From Andalucia godoyi (taxonomy: Eukaryota; Discoba; Jakobea; Jakobida; Andaluciidae): 64,000 nucleotides of DNA. Below are positions 55,679 through 64,000 of this stretch, in pieces; the first letter of the stretch is position 1, and every line of letters begins with the position of its first letter. The stretch covers positions 124,001-188,000 of the forward strand of contig VRVR01000048.1 of assembly GCA_009859145.1 (NCBI GenBank), given 5' to 3'. The notes under the pieces were generated by a model that was not told where the DNA came from, did not search any database, and saw nothing but the letters and a program-made list of their open reading frames with translations. The translations under genes were made by a program, and so were the position numbers.

Positions 55679-57943
55679 ATGTCTAAAACTTCAGAATCTG
55701 TTGCTGATCTCAGGGAGAAGGCTCGTCAGATTTTAAAGAATCGCACTGTTTCTCAACGACAAACTGAACCGTTCGCCTGGTCTTTGCCGATAGTGCGTTG
55801 GCATGACAAATACCCGCTGGTTCCAGTTGATACTTCTTCGCGCTCCTCTCCTGTTTGGAATTTTTTTGGTGTTTCCCCCGAAAATGATTCTGAAATGATC
55901 CGTGACAGCAAGGAACATCCAGAAGTTTGTTGTGCACTATGCGTTTTCAGAATGAGCGAGAAGCCGAAGACGTATCCGTATCTAAAACCGACAACGGACA
56001 AGCTTCGAGATCATTTAGAATCGAAACATCTTTCGGACTGGAAAGCTGTTTCCTCGCCGCAAACAGGCGTCGTACCCTCTATCGGCAACTTCTTTGCCAA
56101 GCCTCTGACAAATAGTCGCAAAAAGGAACTCCGTGAAGCCATTGTTTATATGATCTGCCATGATATTCAACCTTTGTCTGTTGTGGAGAACAAAGGTTTC
56201 AAGCAGCTCCTCGAAATGCTTGAGCCAAGATTTCAAATCCCGGATCGACAGCATCTGTCACAGACGTTGTTGCCTCAGATTGAAAAGGAGATTCATGATT
56301 TTGTCGGCGATTCTCTTTCACAGGAGGCATCAGGAGTTTCTCTGACGACAGATGGATGGTCGTCGAAAAATGGCCATCATTTTGTTGCAGTGACTGCGCA
56401 TTTTGTGAATGAGGACTTCCAAATTGTGAATGTTCTGTTGAGATGCCTGCCCTCAGGGGAATCCACGGACTCCTTGCGCACAAGCCTTTCCAAATGCCTG
56501 GAGGATTATGGAATTCGACATGATGCGATCGTTTCAGTAACGACTGATAACGCTGACGTGCAAGTGAACGCCGTTGTGAATGCCAGTCTCCCGCATCTTC
56601 GTTGTTTCATCCATACTTTGCAATTAGCAGTCCAAGGATCTCTTAATAACCGAGTGTGTGATTTCGTCGTTGAAAAGGCCAAGAAAATAATGGAATTCTT
56701 CCATCGCAGCAATAAGGCAACTCATGAACTGGTAGAGTATCAAAAACGAGCCGGCATCGCCTCTCCTCTCACAATCAAAACTGAATGTAAGACGCGATGG
56801 AACTCTCTTCTGTATGCGCTTGAACGACTGCTGAAACTGAAAGACTTCATCGAACTTGTGTTGGTTGCGATCAAGCGTGAAGATCTACGGATGAATTCTG
56901 TTGAATGGTCGTTCATTGAATCGTTGCTTCCTGCGTTGCGTCCTTTCGAACAAGCCACCCGTTGGTTCTCCATGAATCAAGAAACGGTTGCAAGCCTCGT
57001 TATTCCGACTGTTAGGACGCTATTCAGTCTCTATCCCGATCACGATGAAAGAACGATCCGAGAGCTGCAAGCCAACATGAAGACAGTCGACAAAACTGAC
57101 GTGATCGACGCATCCATCGCTCCACTGGAGTTTATTTTTGTGGATGAATCTCTGGACTACGTAGGACCAACTTCCAAAAAATCTCGCAAGAGAAAATCGC
57201 AGTGTCCGCAAACGGTTGAAGCAGAAGTTTCATCGGTGACTTCCGAGTTGTGCAATGCAGCACTTTCTTCAATTCGTTTAGCTTTTGGAAATCACCTAAG
57301 GGCGCGTTTGAAAACGTTTCTGGATTCATCGATGCTAAAGATGTGCACTCTCCTCGACCCGCGAGTCAAAACAGGGTACATGCCATCGAGCGAAAGACGT
57401 GAGGTAGAACGGTTGTTATCTGATTTGTTGCGTCGAGAAGCAGGATTCGGGAATGATCCCGCTCCGTCTCCAAGGAACAATACTCCACACTCTCCATCCG
57501 ATGCTTCTCAAAATTTCCGGCTCATAGGTCCGATATTTGAGGACGACGAGCATGTATCCAAAGATGCTTTTGAGTCAATTGTCACGTCTTATATGAATCA
57601 TGCATGTCGTTGGCTTGGTGACGATCTTCCAACGTGGTCTGAAACGTGGAAATCGCTGCAGTCACTGTTTCCTCAAGTTGCTGCCATAGCCCGCAGATAC
57701 GGAGGTGTTCAAGCATCCAGCGTGAGCAGTGAGCGTGTGTTCTCCATTTCTGGATACACAATATCTGACCGACGTCGCCGTCTTCATCCGACCACTGTCA
57801 ACAGTATGATGCTTATCCACGCAAACTACGATTTTTGCAAGACGGACCGCAAAAGAAGGGCAGACGCTGGTTGCGAAGATGCGAGGCCTCCTAAACAGCC
57901 TGCAATTTCGCCTTCAGATCCCAGTCCATTGCATCGGAAATGA
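55679..57943 (+). CDS. hAT-family DNA transposase
   Basis: The ATG at 55679 (MSKTSESVADL) gives 754 residues with no internal stop. An N-terminal BED-type zinc finger (CCALC...HLESKH, about 83-117) should bind DNA. The split RNase-H catalytic core has Asp225 (TTDGWSS), Asp290 (TTDNADV) and Glu685 (SSERVFS), the expected DDE triad. The C-terminal hAT dimerisation block has SVSSERVFSISGYTISDRRR and the following HPTTVNSMMLIHANYDF. All parts are intact, so the gene may be active or recently so, or domesticated. It cuts and pastes DNA with 8-bp target duplications. Ends of the element are not securely located. Confidence 0.93.
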   Translation: MSKTSESVADLREKARQILKNRTVSQRQTEPFAWSLPIVRWHDKYPLVPVDTSSRSSPVWNFFGVSPENDSEMIRDSKEHPEVCCALCVFRMSEKPKTYPYLKPTTDKLRDHLESKHLSDWKAVSSPQTGVVPSIGNFFAKPLTNSRKKELREAIVYMICHDIQPLSVVENKGFKQLLEMLEPRFQIPDRQHLSQTLLPQIEKEIHDFVGDSLSQEASGVSLTTDGWSSKNGHHFVAVTAHFVNEDFQIVNVLLRCLPSGESTDSLRTSLSKCLEDYGIRHDAIVSVTTDNADVQVNAVVNASLPHLRCFIHTLQLAVQGSLNNRVCDFVVEKAKKIMEFFHRSNKATHELVEYQKRAGIASPLTIKTECKTRWNSLLYALERLLKLKDFIELVLVAIKREDLRMNSVEWSFIESLLPALRPFEQATRWFSMNQETVASLVIPTVRTLFSLYPDHDERTIRELQANMKTVDKTDVIDASIAPLEFIFVDESLDYVGPTSKKSRKRKSQCPQTVEAEVSSVTSELCNAALSSIRLAFGNHLRARLKTFLDSSMLKMCTLLDPRVKTGYMPSSERREVERLLSDLLRREAGFGNDPAPSPRNNTPHSPSDASQNFRLIGPIFEDDEHVSKDAFESIVTSYMNHACRWLGDDLPTWSETWKSLQSLFPQVAAIARRYGGVQASSVSSERVFSISGYTISDRRRRLHPTTVNSMMLIHANYDFCKTDRKRRADAGCEDARPPKQPAISPSDPSPLHRK

Positions 57944-60794
57944 GTGAAGAGTATTTTCCAAGACAGGTTTCAGTTATTTAATGAATGTGTGTTTTGCAAC
58001 ATCCTGTAATACGTCCAAAAGAGCAAGGAATGAAATCATTGGATTATTTAACATTCATGTCCGGAAGTATATATATCTGTGTACAATAATCGTATGGCGC
58101 GAAAAATGAGAACGTCGTCTATAATACCCCTTCGCATATATATTACGCAGGACCCACGCACGTCATCACGTTCTCACGATAGCTTGATCCGCGACAAACT
58201 GTAATTTGTTTTTTCAAGTGAGACATGAGAGCAACAAGTGGAGAAATGTGCGTGAAAATGCGTAAATCGTAACACATGTGTGGTTGCCCATGTATCTTCG
58301 TCCCTGCACAATGTCGACATCCTGATTTTAAATTCGTAAAGCAACAACCGGATCGATATTTTGTATTCCAAATTGCAAATCCCTCGATTCTTCGATTGCA
58401 GCGTGCCTCACAACATGTGGCACTCAGGCTCTTAATTGACACACTCTTTTGAACTAACTCACAATTAATCTCCCACTTTGACACATCGAAACAGACAAAT
58501 TCGATCATGGGTCAGCATACGTTCGCTTGCACTTGCACAAAATCGTTCCCACTCCCTCTCCATTTTGCCCCATAGAAGGCATCGTCCCCTTTCTGGCAGG
58601 AAATGGCAGATTCCAATATCATACTTCAATGGATCTTGCCACAACAATTCCAACACCTTTATTTTTGTCACACAAACAGATTTCTGTGGAAGAACCTCAA
58701 CGATCATTTTCAGCTCACAACGCACAAAATAGGTCTTGAACGACGGTGAGCCACAGGGCACAGAGGCCAAACTGTTCCGGGGAGGTATGGTCGATGGTCA
58801 CGACGGAAGTGATGGTTGAAAATGCAATCCACTGGATGCCTGCCGTAGCATTACTCATTGGACAATCCACGGCAGTGTTGTGGCAGCGGATAACTGCTCG
58901 GTCGCTTTTTTTGCTTCTTGACTGGTACGCCCACACCAGACGATTTCAATTACATTTCCAGTGTAAGGCGTGACAGATTCTTTGGGATACTCTCTTCCGG
59001 AGACCTGCAGCCGCGTCGAGAATGGCAAATTCGTGTCTCCTTTGCAGTATCCGGACACCTTAGGATCAACTCGTCCTACTCCCGGAACAAAGCGAGACGT
59101 CCTGCATTTCAGGATGTCACTTATGACTTTCTTTGTTGAAACACTACATTGCGAATACACTAAAAATGCGTTTTGCGACCTGAGCAGTGTTTTCAGATCA
59201 AAACGCTCAAATTACAATAATGAATGTTGTCAGTATGGAGGCATGGCATGGAGACTTGCGGAAACACTTAAATATCATAAATGCTTCATTAGCGATGCAA
59301 TGAAAGTAATAGAAGGTCCTTTTTGGCAGCGTCAAGAAGATTATGGAGGCCACTGTGAACTGGGTACTGACAGCCAACGAAGCATGTTAATAACGAAGCT
59401 GCTGTAAATTGACCTAGTTGTAATATGAAATTGTGAATTGTTACGACCCAATTCCAAGTCGATTTTAGCCCCAAAAGCGACAATTTTTGGGTTACAAAGA
59501 GATCTTGTTGTGGATGTTGGGCTTATTCGAAATCGCGTCTTGGTAACGAGGTGTGACAGAAATGTAACAGAAATGCGCGGACATGCAAACTCACTCCGGT
59601 CGTCTTAGGGAATTAGCAACCAGCCACAACTACTGCGGTTGTCAACTTCCAAAATGAAGACTGCTGCCGAGGAGCGGCCGTCTTTCAACGGCTTATTGCA
59701 TCCTGGAACAATCGGCGTCTCCACTCTCCAGCAGAAAGTCCAAAGATTTCACAAAGCAGGCTCGGAATCCTTCAGTGACATCCGCGAAAGCATTTGAGTT
59801 CAGTGCATTGCACTCCGATTATTGTTCCTAATGACCGACTGCGTTATACTGAACCGCATGTCTCTTGCTGAATTTAGAATCATAGAACTCAGTTAGTAAC
59901 TAGAAATTGCTCCTGAAGAAGCGGTCTGTACCCGTCCCTGAGAGCACAAGATGCGACTCGTACAATTGCAAGAAGGATTCGTATGCACTCGGGGTTGCAT
60001 CAGAATCAATGCATGGCGCATCTCCTTCGTGAGATGCAGAGAATCACTCGAGGAATAAGACCTTCGCTGTGTCGCTCTTTCAACATTCCTAGACGACGCA
60101 CTGAGCAGACTAGAGAGTGGGTCAGTGGGGTCCTGATTCCTGATTCATCCCACATTACACAATACACACCAGTAGTAGAGTGATGTTTACAGTGATATAT
60201 CCAAGAACAAACGTGCAACAGTACATTTTTTCAGTATGGAATATGGATGCACGGCAGTCAAAATCAATCTCATGTTTCATGATTGCAGGAACAGTGACAC
60301 CTGGAGGCCCCGACATAACTCCTAAGTCGCTAAACCACCGTAATCACGACAGAGCAACGGGCCAACGGCCGTTAACGCGCGTAGTTCATTTCTGTCGTAC
60401 CTTCAACGGCGCAGTTTTTCAGCGTTACCCCATCACTAATTGTGACGCCGCCCTTCCGGATTTTGACGCCGCTCCGAAGCTCCTGCTGCACTTGTCCATC
60501 ATGTTCCCGACTGCTGAAATTCCGAATTCGGCGCTAAAAAAGATTTGCAAAAAAGAAAGGCGAGTTACACTGCTGTAGATCCTCTAAGATGATTCGCTTG
60601 TCGACAGGAAGTTGATGGGAGCGACAGATAGGGAGGGTTTTCCTTTCTAATGATTATTATCATGCTATCAACCCACGTATACACATATATGTGTGTATGT
60701 ATAAAATTTCCAACTGTTGAAAAATTCAGAGCCATTAGCGTCTTCATCAAGATTGTTCGACTTGCCAAAAAATAAACTTGATTGTTGTTTGCTG
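57944..60794. other. 2.85-kb gene desert downstream of the hAT transposase
   Basis: No ORF above 150 codons and no recognisable domain. A short ATG ORF at 59654-59797 (47 residues, FNGLLHPGTIGVSTL) looks protein-like and could be a lone exon. An AACGGCCGTT palindrome lies near 60370. Minus-strand peptides at 58715-59160 are hydrophobic or polar fragments without a family. It may be the non-coding part of the hAT element or a graveyard of older elements. Confidence 0.4.
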
Positions 60795-63700
60795 ATGCGA
60801 AGAATCGTGGTGGCTTGCGCACTTATTTTTTTGATCGTACACTTGTCCTGTGCTGCTCATACGCTTGCAGGACTGTCGTGTTCAGCAGGCGAGTTTCTGG
60901 ATAATTCCGCGGCACCGCCAAAGTGCGTGGGCTGTCCTCCGGGCTCCATCTCGCAGACTGTGAACGCGTCGTCTTGCACACCTTGCTCTCCCGGGTCGTT
61001 TTCACCCTCTCTTGGCTCCAGGAACTGCACGCTCTGTCCGCCGGGCAGTGTGGCGGCTGCCGGATCGCGGAATTGCACAGCCGGGCCAACGCTCGCGTCG
61101 CTCGTGTGGTCGACTGGAGCGCTGTCGCCAGAATTTTCGGCAAATGCGTTCGCGTATCGCTTGGCTGTGAGTGCACCAACGGCAAACGTGTCGGTGGTTC
61201 CGGTCGTAAGTGCGGCAGTCCGTGCAGTAGCTGTCATCAAGGTGAATGGGAGCATCGTGGAGTCTGGAAAGCGGTCGCGGGAGTTGTCGCTGACTGCGGG
61301 AGTGAACGTGTCGGTGCCCATTGAGATTTCGGTAAGCAGCGACATGTGGACCAGATACACCGTCACGATCGCTAGAGCGACTTTTGGAACAAGCAAGTTG
61401 ACGGCGCTTGCAGTCTCCGCGGGCACCCTGACTCCCGTATTTTCTGCGTACGAATTCAGTTATTCAGTTGCAAGTGTTCCACTGACAGCTGCGAGCGTGA
61501 CGATCACTCCGACCGCACAGTCAGACTATGCAACAATCAAGGTCAACAACGTGATTGTCGCTTCTCGCAGTGCCTCGAGCCCACTGTTCCTGTCTGCAGC
61601 GAGAGCAATTACAGTAACCGTGAATGTTTCCGTACCGGGCACAGTGTGGACATCCTACACCGTCTTCCTCCCAAAACTTCAAGTTCTTGCCAACGAGCTC
61701 TTTAATCTCTCGGCGTCAGCCGGGACTTGGAATCCGCAGTTTTCTCCCAAGGTGTTTGTCTATTCGCTGTCCGTTGCTCCGCAGGTTTCGAACATTACAT
61801 TTTTACCGCTTGGGCTGACGTCTCGAGTGAATGTGACTGTGAATGGCACCAGAATCCCGCATGGTAGTGCATCCCAGGCCGTGCCGCTGATGCTGAGCAA
61901 CACTGTCGTCGTCAACATTTCCGTCGTGGACATTGGAGTGGCGCCAAAGTCATACATTGTCTCTGTGTTTCGGCAGCCAGCTCCGCGCAACGCAAGTCTT
62001 TCCAGACTCGAGCTCAGCGCAGGAGTTCTTTCTCCTGCTTTCAACTCATTGATTGTTGCTTATACCGTTGTGATGCCAGTCGACACATCGAACATTACGA
62101 TCCGACCAACATCGTTTAGTCTCAGTACGCGGATATGGGTGAACAATTCGTTGGTTGTGTCGGGTTCTCAGTCCGCGGAAATACCAGTTCCTTTTGGTCA
62201 ACAAATGCTGGTAGTCGTGCGACTCCAAGACGGGGATCTGCTGCGTTCGTACAACCTCAGCATCCTTCGTCCCGGTGTGACGGTGATCTATCCGCGAAGA
62301 GATACTTCCTTTGTCTCTGGTCAGTTCATCTATGTACGCTGGAACTCGCTGTTATTGTCGAACACAGATGCTCTCCAAGTTGTGTTTTTCAGTCCTCAGA
62401 ATCGTGCTGGCGACGTTGTTGCCTCTCGTGTGCCGTCCGGAATCACCAGCTTTCCGCTCCGCATTCCTCTCGCGATCGTCCCCGGGTCGCAGTTTACAAT
62501 TGGGGTGCGGTTGAACAACAACACCAGCACTCAGGGCCTTTCGACAGGAACATTTTCTGTCGTGGCGCAAAATCCCACAAAGTATGTTTATGTGAGCTCA
62601 CCCGCTCCGTTTACTCGTTTTGGAATCTGGAATGGTCCGTACCGAGTCTCGTGGACAATCCTGAACTGCAATGCCCTTGACACCGTCTCAATATCTCTAC
62701 GCGACACTCTGAACAATTTCGCACTGGTTCAGATGCTGGCGCAGTACGTTCCCGCGTCGCTGCTGTCTACAGAGCTGAGACTGACTTCCACAACCGGTAT
62801 TGCTGTGAATTCGGATCGATATGAGATGCACATCACACTGGATGGGGCTGCCAGCTCGGATGCAGTACCAGTTTCGTTCGCATTCAGTGCCCCCATCGTT
62901 TCTTCATTGTCCATCTTGTACCCTCGAGACTCCACGAGCTGGGTAGTCGGCGACGTCTGGGGCGTCGAGTGGGCTTCCACTGGTCTGAGTGAGAGTGAGA
63001 CAGTGTCCTTCTTTCTATATCTTCCAGCCAATGCCTCCCTGCTGTGGCGACTGTCGACCCCATCTTTGGTGTTCGCTTCCGTCGGCTATCAGGGCCTCAG
63101 AGTCACTCAGGGGGGGTCTGTTGCGTTGGGCGGTCCGTACCGCCTCCGAATGGTTGGTTCCTCCGGCGTGACAGCAGATGCCTTGGCTGATGTGTTCCTT
63201 GTCAGTTCTGCCACGCTGCCGTCTGCTACCATTATTTCGGCGTCTCCCGAGTCAACATCGTCCGTTTCTGTTCTCTTGGGATCTGCAGCGGGTGTCCTGG
63301 CATCGTCCAAGATTGTCGAGCTGTTTCGGAATGCTCTCTGTGCAGGCACTGCGTTGTCGAGTCAGATTCTAGGGCCATCCACATGGACAGCAAGGTTTCG
63401 CAATTTATCATCGGGTACCACACATTCCGTACGTGCAAGGTACACTTCTATTTCCGGCGGCACTTCTCCTCTTTCAAGTTGTGTGGCCGTTTCGACGAAT
63501 CTGGCCAGCAGTTTCTTTCCGAGCATTCGACTGTTGCATCCGATCGCGGGTCACTCGTACTTTTACACGGAGACGTCCTCCGTCATTCAGGCGCAGTCGA
63601 TGGATATTCGCGTGCTCGTTTCTGGCCCCCAAAGCGTGTACACCGTCTCTGCGATGTTGCAGACAGTGTCAGGAAGGGCGGTGCGCACATTGTTCGCAAC

Positions 63701-64000
63701 ATGTTCTACATCCTCCGAGTGTCTGATCGGGTCCGTGAAGTGGATGAATGACGTTTCGCTGATGGGCGTGAGGTTTATCGCTGTGTCGTGTGTGAATTTT
63801 CCCAGCGTACAGGACAGTGAGGGTATACTGGTATCTGCAGTAGACATTGTGGCTCACACCACACTTCTTGCTGGGATTCAAAGTTCCCTTGTTGCAGACG
63901 TTGCTGTCTCAGCGCCTTCTGGAGTGTCTCTCTTCGTACCTGCTGGTTCTGTACCCATATCCTCTGCTGGTTCTGTACCGTTGATTTCGGTTACTTCATC
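60795..64000 (+). CDS. Long secreted/surface protein with Cys-rich and beta-sandwich repeats (3' truncated)
   Basis: From the ATG at 60795 the frame stays open to the window edge: 1068 codons with no stop. Residues 1-22 are a signal peptide (MRRIVVACALIFLIVHLSCA). Residues 30-110 carry GCC2/GCC3-like Cys units (CPPGS, CSPGS, CPPGS). About four repeats of 85-95 residues follow (110-490), each with a pattern LxxSxGxLxPxFsxxxxxYxxxV, typical of cadherin-like beta-sandwich domains. From about 490 to 870, three copies of a YPRxxxxxxxGxxxxVxW pattern resemble Kre9/KNH-type modules. N-glycosylation sites are frequent. Membrane anchor and C-terminus lie beyond the window. Similar in style to the surface protein at 1.6-6.2 kb. 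Confidence 0.8.
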   Translation, partial: MRRIVVACALIFLIVHLSCAAHTLAGLSCSAGEFLDNSAAPPKCVGCPPGSISQTVNASSCTPCSPGSFSPSLGSRNCTLCPPGSVAAAGSRNCTAGPTLASLVWSTGALSPEFSANAFAYRLAVSAPTANVSVVPVVSAAVRAVAVIKVNGSIVESGKRSRELSLTAGVNVSVPIEISVSSDMWTRYTVTIARATFGTSKLTALAVSAGTLTPVFSAYEFSYSVASVPLTAASVTITPTAQSDYATIKVNNVIVASRSASSPLFLSAARAITVTVNVSVPGTVWTSYTVFLPKLQVLANELFNLSASAGTWNPQFSPKVFVYSLSVAPQVSNITFLPLGLTSRVNVTVNGTRIPHGSASQAVPLMLSNTVVVNISVVDIGVAPKSYIVSVFRQPAPRNASLSRLELSAGVLSPAFNSLIVAYTVVMPVDTSNITIRPTSFSLSTRIWVNNSLVVSGSQSAEIPVPFGQQMLVVVRLQDGDLLRSYNLSILRPGVTVIYPRRDTSFVSGQFIYVRWNSLLLSNTDALQVVFFSPQNRAGDVVASRVPSGITSFPLRIPLAIVPGSQFTIGVRLNNNTSTQGLSTGTFSVVAQNPTKYVYVSSPAPFTRFGIWNGPYRVSWTILNCNALDTVSISLRDTLNNFALVQMLAQYVPASLLSTELRLTSTTGIAVNSDRYEMHITLDGAASSDAVPVSFAFSAPIVSSLSILYPRDSTSWVVGDVWGVEWASTGLSESETVSFFLYLPANASLLWRLSTPSLVFASVGYQGLRVTQGGSVALGGPYRLRMVGSSGVTADALADVFLVSSATLPSATIISASPESTSSVSVLLGSAAGVLASSKIVELFRNALCAGTALSSQILGPSTWTARFRNLSSGTTHSVRARYTSISGGTSPLSSCVAVSTNLASSFFPSIRLLHPIAGHSYFYTETSSVIQAQSMDIRVLVSGPQSVYTVSAMLQTVSGRAVRTLFATCSTSSECLIGSVKWMNDVSLMGVRFIAVSCVNFPSVQDSEGILVSAVDIVAHTTLLAGIQSSLVADVAVSAPSGVSLFVPAGSVPISSAGSVPLISVTS

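Noticed and set aside
55356-60566. CAGTGT at 55356 and its inverted partner near 60558 as hAT ends
   Set aside because: Only about six bases match clearly and the flanking 8-mers differ, so no TIR or target duplication is claimed.
1-64000. tRNA, rRNA or snRNA genes
   Set aside because: No stretch with tRNA boxes or conserved rRNA/snRNA cores was recognised by eye; a tRNAscan and Infernal run would be decisive.

Overview
This window is nuclear DNA of a unicellular eukaryote. It carries intact genes for a UFM1 pathway enzyme, an LSM14/Scd6 protein, a nuclear-encoded mitoribosomal protein, DOCK and RasGEF domains, a 7TM-RGS receptor and PAS-linked cyclases. Most genes are one long exon. The clear introns are short (68 and 79 nt) with GTATGT donors and AG acceptors. 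Genes lie on both strands in divergent and convergent pairs, often under 250 nt apart at their 3' ends. The species cannot be fixed from sequence alone. The gene mix suggests a free-living, intron-poor protist with mitochondria; a flagellate such as a jakobid is possible but only a guess.

Layout. 0-6.2 kb: the 3' end of a coiled-coil protein and a large type I surface protein. 6.2-8.6 kb: no confident gene, but a tight cluster of CRE-like TGACGTA sites. 8.6-16.9 kb: UFC1, a nucleotide-sugar transporter, a sphingosine kinase, a Tim44/mL45-like mitochondrial protein, LSM14, a rubrerythrin with a mitochondrial presequence and a small SH3 protein. 17.2-18.0 kb: a decayed TnpB/Fanzor gene. 18.3-22.0 kb: a diacylglycerol-kinase-like protein and isopentenyl-diphosphate isomerase. 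22.27-22.83 kb: a 526-bp element with perfect 27-bp terminal inverted repeats that is an internally deleted Fanzor element. 23-33 kb: a hypothetical protein, RWDD1/Gir2, a low-complexity protein, a tetraspan protein, a 7TM-RGS receptor, PHYHD1 and a small membrane protein. 33.7-40.9 kb: a 2419-residue protein joining a DOCK N-terminal half to a RasGEF module. 41.4-55.0 kb: SFT2, a PAS adenylyl cyclase, two hypothetical proteins, an ABCG transporter, a second class III adenylyl cyclase and a pirin. 55.7-57.9 kb: an intact hAT transposase followed by a 2.85-kb gene desert. 60.8 kb to the end: a long secreted or surface protein cut by the window edge.

Working together. Several genes belong to signalling: a G-protein regulator (7TM-RGS), two adenylyl cyclases with ATP-selecting residues, a DOCK/RasGEF protein, two lipid-kinase-fold proteins, and CRE-like DNA sites. 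They are not an operon and co-function is inference. Mobile DNA has three sources: a decayed Fanzor copy, a Fanzor-derived miniature element and an hAT transposase. The most notable items are the miniature Fanzor element with TIRs overlapping the Fanzor C-terminus, the DOCK-RasGEF fusion lacking DHR-2, and possible 16-nt and 21-nt introns.
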